A DNA stretch of 64,000 bases, from the NCBI GenBank assembly GCA_038380435.1, contig JAWZYU010000124.1:706001-770000 (forward strand), in the 5' to 3' direction. Positions 30,799 to 39,640 of the stretch are shown here, piece after piece (positions within the stretch are counted from its first letter, which is position 1; the number at the start of each line of letters is the position of its first letter). The notes under the pieces were generated by a model that ran no database searches, was not told the DNA's origin, and saw only the letters and a list, made by a program, of their open reading frames with translations. A program made the translations under genes and the position numbers. This stretch comes from Ryuthela nishihirai. Taxonomy: Eukaryota > Arthropoda > Arachnida > Araneae > Heptathelidae.

Positions 30799-32184
30799 TC
30801 ACACAGCGGTGGTGAAGACGTCGAGCCGTTCCTTGAGCGACGCTGACGCCCGACTCCTCCTCTGGACCAAGACAGCAGAGACGTGCAAGGCGACGCCGAA
30901 GGCCGTGGCCACACACATCTTCGATCCCATGAAGAGCAGGACCGCGCGGTCGCCACCGGTGGACCGGAGCAGTCCTGCCACGGGAGGGTAGATGAGGTTG
31001 GCCACTCCCTGGAAGACCCGCACCAGGGTGAAGGTGCCGTTCATGTTGTCGAATCCGTGATTCGAGCTAAGCAGGAGGGGGATCAGGATGGTCCACACTC
31101 CGGTTCCCACTCCTGCGGCGACGGAGGCAACAACAAGCTGCCAGTACTCGCGGCAGAAAGGCAGTGAGATGACGGCTGCAGCCGAGACGGAGACGGCCGC
31201 GATGTATTCGGCCGTCCTCGGTAGGGGAGAGTGGCTGGCGAGAAGACCATACGAGAGGCTCACGACCAGGTCGCCGGCAGCAGAGTAGGCGAGAAGCAGC
31301 ATGGCACTGCTCTTCTCGATCCCCAGCGACTTGGCGTGCTGGGGAATGTAGTGCAGGAAGTGAGGGTTGCCCATACCCATCGCGAAGATGGAAGTGCTCG
31401 TGAGGAGGAACAGGCCGTCCGTGAGGAAACGGAGGGACAGCCTCTCGGCGACCACCTTCGCGCAGGATCTGGGTGCCAGCTCTCCAGCTTCCGCGGGGGT
31501 CACGACGACGGCATCGTTGCTGCCGCCGGCGGGCACCTCGCGGAAGCGGCTCTCGGGCCGAACGAAGAGCAGGCCGCAGACTGCGATGAGCGTGAAGCAG
31601 CCGGCCTGCACGAGGAACGTGTAGTGCAGGCCGACCGCCAGCAGCAGCTCGTTGATCGCAGTGGGCAGGGCCATGGCCCCGAAGCAGCCTCCCGACAGGG
31701 CGACGGCCATCGCTGCCGGCCTCCGTGTCGTGAAGTACTTTCCAGTGCACACTATGCCGGTGGTGATGGCAAAGGATGCACCGACCCCAATGAGGCCTCC
31801 AATGGTACCTATGAGGAAGGAACCGGAGGTGGCCAGGTAGCTGAGGGCAAGGCCAGCGCTGCACAGTAATCCGCCCAGACACACGAGCGGCCTGTATCCG
31901 AAGGTAGACATGAGGATCCCTGTCACTGGTGAGAAGACCAGCGAGAGGGTTCCTAGCAGCCCCGGGATCCAGGCCGCCTGGGACGGAGATGTATCAGGGA
32001 ACTCCAGGAAGATCGCCACCTTCAGAGCGCTGAAGGACTTGACGAATCCTGAAAGGAGAAAGGTTATGAGAAAGCAGCCACCAGCGACGGCCCACCCGTA
32101 TCCTCCATAGGGTGGAACCATCTTGGTGGCTGTGGTGGCGTTGGCACGCTCTTCCTCTACTCCCTTCGTCACTGCAACGGACAT
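30799..32184 (-). CDS. SLC16-like transporter copy 5, full length but lacking two hallmark residues
   Basis: 461 codons, open throughout. It is two residues shorter near the N-terminus and keeps 12 predicted helices, the TM1 lysine and the TM5 RR motif. Two positions that define the family are changed. The TM1 motif is YGGYGW instead of DGGYGW (residue 26; GAT to TAT). The TM8 pair reads Asp-x3-Ser instead of Asp-x3-Arg (residue 309; CGC to AGC). In MCT1 the corresponding TM8 Asp/Arg pair is required for transport. Other changes include Ile for Met in TM4, Gln for Leu in TM6, Ser near 444 and Ser near 448. The gene may be a recent non-functional copy with an intact frame, or it may have altered specificity. 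Start supported as in copy 1; CRE, intron and poly(A) signal present. Confidence 0.85.
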   Translation of the reverse strand: MSVAVTKGVEEERANATTATKMVPPYGGYGWAVAGGCFLITFLLSGFVKSFSALKVAIFLEFPDTSPSQAAWIPGLLGTLSLVFSPVTGILMSTFGYRPLVCLGGLLCSAGLALSYLATSGSFLIGTIGGLIGVGASFAITTGIVCTGKYFTTRRPAAMAVALSGGCFGAMALPTAINELLLAVGLHYTFLVQAGCFTLIAVCGLLFVRPESRFREVPAGGSNDAVVVTPAEAGELAPRSCAKVVAERLSLRFLTDGLFLLTSTSIFAMGMGNPHFLHYIPQHAKSLGIEKSSAMLLLAYSAAGDLVVSLSYGLLASHSPLPRTAEYIAAVSVSAAAVISLPFCREYWQLVVASVAAGVGTGVWTILIPLLLSSNHGFDNMNGTFTLVRVFQGVANLIYPPVAGLLRSTGGDRAVLLFMGSKMCVATAFGVALHVSAVLVQRRSRASASLKERLDVFTTAV

Positions 32185-32205
32185 GGTGGAATCCGGCTCA
32201 GGTCA

Positions 32206-32510
32206 CTGCAAAAGAAGGAGAAAAAAAATTAATAATTAGAATTGGTAGAGCTAATATAAATCAGTAGTGCGTCGACTAAAGACCACTACAGACTATGCTG
32301 AAGAATACTGAACCAAAGAGTAAGCGAAAAGGTTACTATGAGGTAAAGTCGGGAGCTGGAAAACGCACGTCTGTAGCTGTCAGTGGTCGCAGAGCAAAGG
32401 GACGGGCGTTGCACTCAGTGGCACGAGTTGTAAAACCCGTTGGCGTCAGGGGGAAAACCCAGGGGATTAGTAAAACCCGTTGGCGTCAGGGAGAAAACCC
32501 ACGGGTTTAC
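32206..32510 (-). other. Putative 305 bp 5'-UTR intron of transporter copy 5
   Basis: Same acceptor and donor and the same 305 bp length as in the other copies. Confidence 0.6.
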
Positions 32511-32666
32511 CTACTACCGGTCGTACAAGGTTCGGGTTTCGCGCTGCCATCTATGTGCAAGCATGGGAACTAATTTTTCTTCACCTATCCCCATTTTTTT
32601 CCCTTGCTCCACCGAGTGGTACATATGTATATGTATATATTTTTTTTTATTTCATTTTTTCCAGCG

Positions 32667-32674
32667 TGACGTCA
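32667..32674 (-). promoter_or_regulatory. CRE palindrome upstream of transporter copy 5
   Basis: TGACGTCA intact about 485 bp upstream of the copy 5 ATG. Confidence 0.45.
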
Positions 32675-34109
32675 CCTGCAAACGAGACAGTGCTATATAT
32701 GCGAGAAGAATATGGGGCAAGTAGAGTATGCACAAGTTTATTAAAGTTTATAAGATAACAATAGGAAATTTTAAAGTAATTTTCCTAATAAAATAAACAA
32801 CCAGTACCAAATGTTTCTAAAATAATTCAATACCAGATGTTTACCGATCGTCAAACTACTCACGTGTTGACAATTCGATTTCGTTACCATCGTTGAAAGG
32901 TTCATAATAGACTTTTTTTCTTGAAATTTCCGTCATATCTATCTATTCTACGAACGCATGGAACTCTAGAAGAGTTTATCAAATGTTGTTTTTGATCTAA
33001 ATTGGGACTGATTTTGCTGTAGGAATCGTTTCGTCTGGCATAAACGTTAGAAAGGATCCAAATTAATATATTTTTGCCTTAACGAATAATGGAGAAAAAA
33101 ATGTCGTTTATTTAAATAAAATATCTCAGCTATTAATGCCTAAATGAAACGGAAAATTTTCTTCTTATTAAATTCTTTCATTTGCTACAGTAAATAAGCC
33201 ATTCTAGAGTAAATAAGCTATTATATTAAGCTTATTTTGCTAGAGTAAATAAGCTTTCATTTGCTAGAGTAATTTTTAACCGCTTGGGTGCAGTTACCTT
33301 TACGTTTTGCCCTGCTATGCTTGTTTGCGAAAAGCTTTTCTGAATATCCTTTAATTACTCTATATGATTTCGCAAACGTATATCAGTTTATAAGGGGAGA
33401 TCGTATTTTGAAGTTTTCCGATTTATTGGTATATATAGTGTGAGGTAATTCTGTCGGAATAATTTTTCACTGCATAAGAAACTAACGGCTACTCACCACA
33501 CTTCCCTTAATTGTCCGGATGATTTTAGAGAGGTATAAAAGTGTAAAACTGAAAAATGAATCTAACACGGAAAAATCTAAATATGACAACAAAGGACAAC
33601 CTATATACGACGTAGCAACGGTCTGCCCTACGCAACAGTACTCTCTGAAGGCTTTCATATCGTATATTATTTTCGCTGCGCAACAATTGGAATTCGAAAA
33701 AAACAATTGTTGTTCCTCAATTGTTATCGGTTGGCTTCGAAAAACGATGCTATGGATTTGTGGTTGTTTTACTCGGCCTTTGATCAAACGGAGACTTCCA
33801 TTCCCTTTCCTTCCTGTCGACGGAGAATTTCAGAGCAAGTGTGTTATGCGATCCCTTTTTTTTTTGTCACACTATCGTTTTATTTCTTTTAGTTCTTCTG
33901 TAGGAGAGGGTCTATGGGTTGTGCGATCCATTTAGAGGTTCGATCGTGCCCATACCTCTGCTTTCCACAGACGTGAGTTATATGCTGTTTCTCCTAGAGT
34001 AGAGTGATTCACTGGATTTTTTTTTTAAGGTTTTCTAGGTTTTTCTTAGCAATTGGCATTATTCCTGGGATTTTATTTGCTCTCTTGTTCCTACCGCTTG
34101 GGTCGTGTC

Positions 34110-34445
34110 GGTCTTTCTTACTTCTGAGCAGCACTTTTTTTGCACACAATGGGCTAAAGGTCCAGGTCCCATAGACCACGAAGGCTCAGAGGAGGTTGGG
34201 GGGTACCCACTGGATCACCCAGTGGGGGGAAAAGATGGTAGACTCCCCTCAAGGCCATCCAGCGTGTTCTTTAACGTGCACAGGATATGGACCTCCCGCA
34301 CACGGAGCCACGGCCTAATGTCCCATCCGACGGATGGCGGTCATTCCAATACCATCGGTGTCCTCTACTGACCGCGGGTAGGGCGGAGATTAATGTAGAC
34401 GCAGGAAGACACCTATGGGTGGAGGGTCACCAGCGTGTGAATTTA
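34110..34445 (+). repeat. Dispersed-repeat module, unit 6
   Basis: Contains the 191 bp segment and the intermediate sequence GACTCCCCTCAAGGCC. This explains both the short form in units 1 and 2 and the deletion join in units 3 and 5, so it is probably closest to the ancestral state. Confidence 0.6.
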
Positions 34446-34544
34446 CTTTTTAAGTGTTCTGACCTCCTCCTCCAACCCTTCGAACAAAATAACAGGGAGG
34501 TGTTTTGTGAATTGGGTTTCGATGCCATGTGAAAATAACTTAAT

Positions 34545-35030
34545 GTTTGGTGTATTCGCTCCCCCCCACTCTAAGAGGAAGTGGTTACGTGGTTAGGGTG
34601 TAGGTGTCATGTGAAATTTTTTCGGTGTACTCTCCCCCCTAACAGGAAGGGGTTATGTGGCTTGGTTTTAGGTAGCGTGTGAAATTTTTTTTGTGTATTC
34701 CCCCTCTAAGTGGTAGGGGTTATGTTGGTTGGGTGTAGGTATCGTGTAAAATTTTTTCGGTGAACTCTCCCCCCCCAACAGGAAGGGATTATGTGGGTTG
34801 GTTGTAGATAGCGTGTGAAACTTTTTTGGTGTATTCCCACCGTCCAATAGCAAGGGGTTATGTGGGTTGTGTGTACGTATCGTGTGAAATTTTTTCGGTT
34901 TTCTCTCCCCCCCCCGTGTAACAGGAAGTGGTTATGTGGGTTGGGTGTAGGTACCGTGTAAAAATTTTTGGGTGTATTCCCCCCCCCTCCTCTAAGAGGA
35001 AGGGGTTTTGTCGGTTGGGTGTCGACGACC
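34545..35030. repeat. C-run minisatellite, unit 6
   Basis: About seven monomers, with more substitutions and fewer copies than other units. Confidence 0.85.
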
Positions 35031-35463
35031 TGTGAATTATTTTTTTTTCATTTGTTCCTTTTATGAGGTGTCGGGTGACTCTCAACTTCCCTTCACACTT
35101 TATCCAGGCTTAGCACTGGCAGCGCATTGCGCTGGTGTGTTTAAAAGTTGTCAGTCTCTCTGGTAGACTTCGTGTCATAGCACAATGTGCCGAGTTTTAC
35201 AACGACATAGAAAAAAAAATACAATGCACAGAAAAAGTGACATACAAGAAATACAAACATACAGGAAACAGCGAGAGTGTTTTCTCTTTGCTTTTATGAA
35301 ATTTTTTATATTTTTTTATATTTTTGAACATTTAAATATTTTTTTTTGGTTTTTTGATTTTCACTTATTTCTTTTTTCAGTTTTTCCTATTTAGGATGCC
35401 AAACCCTTCCCGGACATGGCGGTCAATACCGGAAGGGGAGGCCGCTTCCCGATAGCTGCGACA

Positions 35464-36724
35464 TCACACTGCGGTGGTGAAGACGTCGAGCCGTTATTTG
35501 AGCGACGCTGCCGCCCGACCCCTCCTCTGGATCAAGACAGCAGAGACGTGCAAGGCGACGCCGAAGGCCATGGCCACACACATCTTCGATCCCATGTAGA
35601 GCAGGACTGCGCGGTCGCCACCGGTGGACCGGAGCAGTCCTGCCACGGGAGGGTAGATGAGGTTGGCCACTCCCTGGAAGAGCCGCACCAGGGTGAAGGT
35701 GCCATTCATGTTGTCGACTCCGTTATTCGAGCTAAGCAGGAGGGGGATCAGGATGGTCCACACTCCGGTTCCCACTCCTGCGGCGACGGAGGCAACAACA
35801 AGCTCTCAGTACTCGCGGCAGAAAGGCAGTGAGATGACGGCTGCAGCCGAGACGGAGACGGCCGCGTTGTAATCGGCCGTCCTTGGCAGGGGAGAGCGGC
35901 TGGCCAGAAGACCATACGAGAGGCGCACGACCAGGTCGCCGGCAGCAGAGTAGGCGAGAAGCAGCATGGCACTGTACTTCTCGATCCCCAGCGACCTAGC
36001 GTGCTGGGGAGTGTAGTGCAGGAAGTGAGGATTGCCCATACCCATCGCGAAGATGTAAGAGCTCTTGAGGAGGAACAGGCCATCCGTGAGGAAACGGAGG
36101 GAGAGCCTCTCACCAACCACCTTCGCGCAGGATCTGGGTGCCAGCTCTCCAGCTTCCGCGGAGGTCATGACGACGGCATCATTGCTGCCACCGGCGGGCA
36201 CCTCGCGGAAGCGACTCTCAGGCCGAACGAAGAGCAGGTCTCAGACTGCGATGAACGTGAAGCAGCCGGCCAGCACGAGGAAGGTGTAGTGCAGGCCGAC
36301 CGCCAGCAGCAGCTCATTGATCGCAGTGGGCAGGGCCATGGCCCCGAAGCAGCCTCCCGACTGTACGACGGCCATCGCTGCCGGCCTCTATATCGTGAAG
36401 TACTTTCCAGTGCACACTATGCCAGTGGTGATGGTAAAGGATGCAGCAACACCCATGAGGCCTCCAATGGTACCTATGAGGAAGGAACCGTAGGTGGCCA
36501 GGTAGCTGAGGGCAAGGCCAGCGTTGCACAGCAATCCGCCCAAACACACGAGAGGCCTGTATCCGAAGGTAGACATGAGGATTCCTGTTACCTTAAGAAG
36601 ACCAGTGAGAAGGTCCCTAGCAGCTCCGGAATCCAGGCCGCCTGGGACGGAGATGTATCAGGAAACTCCAGGAAGATCGCCACCTTCAGAGCGCTGAAGG
36701 CCTTGACGAATCCTGAAAGGAGAA
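35464..36724 (-). pseudogene. SLC16-like transporter copy 6, decayed and 5'-truncated
   Basis: Homologous to the intact copies from the stop codon position (35464) to about residue 47, where satellite DNA replaces the 5' end. The ATG, the DGGYGW motif, the 5'-UTR intron and the promoter are all gone. Premature stops are visible after SLK near the C-terminus (~35493), after CREY (~35805), at Cys205 (~36240) and after YFTI in TM5 (~36387). A 2 bp deletion near 36592 shifts the frame. TM8 Asp and Arg are still encoded. Clearly a pseudogene and older or less homogenised than its neighbours. Confidence 0.92.
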
Positions 36725-36730
36725 TGTTCA
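36720..36730. other. Junction between transporter unit and satellite
   Basis: The unit matches through CCTGAAAGGAGAA (to 36724) and then changes to TGTTCAACCCTTGGGC, which leads into satellite monomers. No duplication or transposon end is visible at the join. Confidence 0.85.
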
Positions 36731-36985
36731 ACCCTTGGGCATGGGTTACACCCTATGGCGTTTTTGCCTGCGCATGGGTTTGACCTGGGGCGATTTTGCT
36801 TGGGCAAGGGGTTTGACCTGGGGCGATTTTGCTTGGGCAAGGGGTTTGACCTGGGGCGATTTTGCTTGGGCAAGGGGTTTGACCTGTGGCGTTTTTGCTG
36901 GTTGTGGGTTTGACATGGTGCGTTTTCGCCTGGGCACGGGGTTTCACCTAGGGCGTTTTCGACAGGACGCGGGTTTGACAGGGCG
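36725..36985. repeat. Irregular proximal edge of the satellite
   Basis: Monomer order differs from the regular 616 bp repeat. The monomer with GGCGATTTTGCTTGGGCAAG occurs three times in a row (about 36785-36880). Then at about 36970 one monomer is fused to another (GGGTTTGACAGGGCGTTTCT), skipping roughly eleven monomers. The regular order starts at about 36985. Confidence 0.8.
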
Positions 36986-39020
36986 TTTCTGCCTTGGCAC
37001 GGTGTTTGACCTACAGCATTTTTCCCTGGGCATGGGTTACACCCTGTGGCGTTTTTGCCTGCGCATGGGTTTGACCTGGGGCGATTTTGCTTGGGCAAGG
37101 GGTTTGACCTGTGGCGTTTTTGCTGGTTGTGGGTTTGACATGGTGCGTTTTCGCCTGGGCACGGGGTTTCACTTAGGGCGTTTTCGACAGGACGCGGGTT
37201 TGACATGGGGTGTTTTTGCCTGGGCACGGGTTTGACCTAGGTGATTTTCCTTGATCATGGGGATTTGACCTGGGGCATTTCAGCCTAGCACGGGTTTGAC
37301 ATGGGGCGTTTTTCCATGGGCATGTGGTTAGACCTGGTGCGTTTTTGCCTGATTGCGGGTTTGAAATGGTACGTTTTCGCCTGGACACAGGGTTTGACGT
37401 GGGGCGTTTTTACCTGGGCACAGGTTACACCCTCTGTCATTTTCACCTGGACCTGGGTTTGAACTGGGGCGTTTTTTCCTGCACACTCATTTGACCTGGG
37501 GCGTTTTTTTCCTGCACACTCATTTGACCTGGGGTGTTTTTCCTTGGGCAAGGGGTTTGACCTGAGTCGTTTCTGCATGGGTGCGTGTTTGACTTGGGGC
37601 GTTTCTGCCTTGGCACGGTGTTTGACCTACAGCATTTTTCCCTGGGCATGGGTTACACCCTGTGGCGTTTTTGCCTGCGCATGGGTTTGACCTGGGGCGA
37701 TTTTGCTTGGGCAAGGGGTTTGACCTGTGGCGTTTTTGCTGGTTGTGGGTTTGACATGGTGCGTTTTCGCCTGGGCACGGGGTTTCACTTAGGGCGTTTT
37801 CGACAGGACGCGGGTTTGACATGGGGTGTTTTTGCCTGGGCACGGGTTTGACCTAGGTGATTTTCCTTGGGCATGGGGATTTGACCTGGGGCATTTCAGC
37901 CTAGCACGGGTTTGACATGGGGCGTTTTTCCATGGGCATGTGGTCAGACCTGGTGCGTTTTTGCCTGATTGCGGGTTTGAAATGGTACGTTTTCGCCTGG
38001 ACACAGGGTTTGACGTGGGGCGTTTTTACCTGGGCACAGGTTACACCCTCTGTCATTTTCACCTGGACCTGGGTTTGAACTGGGGCGTTTTTTCCTGCAC
38101 ACTCATTTGACCTGGGGCGTTTTTTTCCTGCACACTCATTTGACCTGGGGTGTTTTTCCTTGGGCAAGGGGTTTGACCTGAGTCGTTTCTGCATGGGTGC
38201 GTGTTTGACTTGGGGCGTTTCTGCCTTGGCACGGTGTTTGACCTACAGCATTTTTCCCTGGGCATGGGTTACACCCTGTGGCGTTTTTGCCTGCGCATGG
38301 GTTTGACCTGGGGCGATTTTGCTTGGGCAAGGGGTTTGACCTGTGGCGTTTTTGCTGGTTGTGGGTTTGACATGGTGCGTTTTCGCCTGGGCACGGGGTT
38401 TCACTTAGGGCGTTTTCGACAGGACGCGGGTTTGACATGGGGTGTTTTTGCCTGGGCACGGGTTTGACCTAGGTGATTTTCCTTGATCATGGGGATTTGA
38501 CCTGGGGCATTTCAGCCTAGCACGGGTTTGACATGGGGCGTTTTTCCATGGGCATGTGGTTAGACCTGGTGCGTTTTTGCCTGATTGCGGGTTTGAAATG
38601 GTACGTTTTCGCCTGGACACAGGGTTTGACGTGGGGCGTTTTTACCTGGGCACAGGTTACACCCTCTGTCATTTTCACCTGGACCTGGGTTTGAACTGGG
38701 GCGTTTTTTCCTGCACACTCATTTGACCTGGGGCGTTTTTTTCCTGCACACTCATTTGACCTGGGGTGTTTTTCCTTGGGCAAGGGGTTTGACCTGAGTC
38801 GTTTCTGCATGGGTGCGTGTTTGACTTGGGGCGTTTCTGCCTTGGCACGGTGTTTGACCTACAGCATTTTTCCCTGGGCATGGGTTACACCCTGTGGCGT
38901 TTTTGCCTGCGCATGGGTTTGACCTGGGGCGATTTTGCTTGGGCAAGGGGTTTGACCTGTGGCGTTTTTGCTGGTTGTGGGTTTGACATGGTGCGTTTTC
39001 GCCTGGGCACGGGGTTTCAC

Positions 39021-39640
39021 TTAGGGCGTTTTCGACAGGACGCGGGTTTGACATGGGGTGTTTTTGCCTGGGCACGGGTTTGACCTAGGTGATTTTCCTT
39101 GATCATGGGGATTTGACCTGGGGCATTTCAGCCTAGCACGGGTTTGACATGGGGCGTTTTTCCATGGGCATGTGGTTAGACCCCTGGTGCGTTTTTGCCT
39201 GATTGCGGGTTTGAAATGGTACGTTTTCGCCTGGACACAGGGTTTGACGTGGGGCGTTTTTACCTGGGCACAGGTTACACCCTCTGTCATTTTCACCTGG
39301 ACCTGGGTTTGAACTGGGGCGTTTTTTCCTGCACACTCATTTGACCTGGGGCGTTTTTTCCTGCACACTCATTTGACCTGGGGTGTTTTTCCTTGGGCAA
39401 GGGGTTTGACCTGAGTCGTTTCTGCATGGGTGCGTGTTTGACTTGGGGCGTTTCTGCCTTGGCACGGTGTTTGACCTACAGCATTTTTCCCTGGCATGGG
39501 TTACACCCTGTGGCGTTTTTGCCTGCGCATGGGTTTGACCTGGGGCGATTTTGCTTGGGCAAGGGGTTTGACCTGTGGCGTTTTTGCTGGTTGTGGGTTT
39601 GACATGGTGCGTTTTCGCCTGGGCACGGGGTTTCACTTAG
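39021..39640. repeat. Variant satellite copy with compensating indels
   Basis: One copy carries a 2 bp insertion (GACCCCTGGTGCG at 39179-39191), a 1 bp shorter T-run near 39355 and a 1 bp deletion (CCCTGGCATGG near 39490). The net length stays 616 bp. Confidence 0.75.

Larger units (their letters stand above)
27688..32562. repeat. Macrosatellite unit 5
   Basis: Complete unit of 4875 bp. Dispersed module with the same 191 bp deletion as unit 3 (29240-29385), minisatellite 29475-30313 with one extra monomer pair, three copies of the GAACATTTAAATA repeat (30605-30675), AATAAA at 30607-30612, and gene copy 5. Spacer 27800-29239 and 3' flank 30314-30798 hold nothing else. Confidence 0.9.
1..36724. 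repeat. Macrosatellite of ~4.9 kb transporter-gene units
   Basis: The same ~4.9 kb block recurs head to tail. Taking the sequence at position 1 as the register, equivalent points fall at 4976, 9921, 14523, 27688 and 32563. Unit lengths are 4975, 4945, 4602, about 1870 (after removing an 11.3 kb insertion), 4875 and a last unit cut at 36724. Each complete unit carries one minus-strand SLC16-like gene with its own 5' and 3' flanks, so the amplified segment is a whole transcription unit. Units 1 and 2 are nearly identical; unit 6 is the most diverged. The window starts within a unit, so the left end of the array is not seen. Confidence 0.95.
32563..36724. repeat. Macrosatellite unit 6, truncated by the satellite
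   Basis: Last unit of the array, most diverged in its right half. Dispersed module full length (34110-34445), minisatellite short and eroded (34545-35030), no clear AATAAA in the 3' flank, gene copy 6 broken. Unit sequence stops at about 36724, where the satellite begins. Spacer 32675-34109 is as in other units. Confidence 0.88.

Noticed and set aside
36735..37235. 166-codon plus-strand open frame at the satellite edge
   Set aside because: Formed from repeated satellite monomers. It exists only because of the local monomer duplication and is absent from regular copies.
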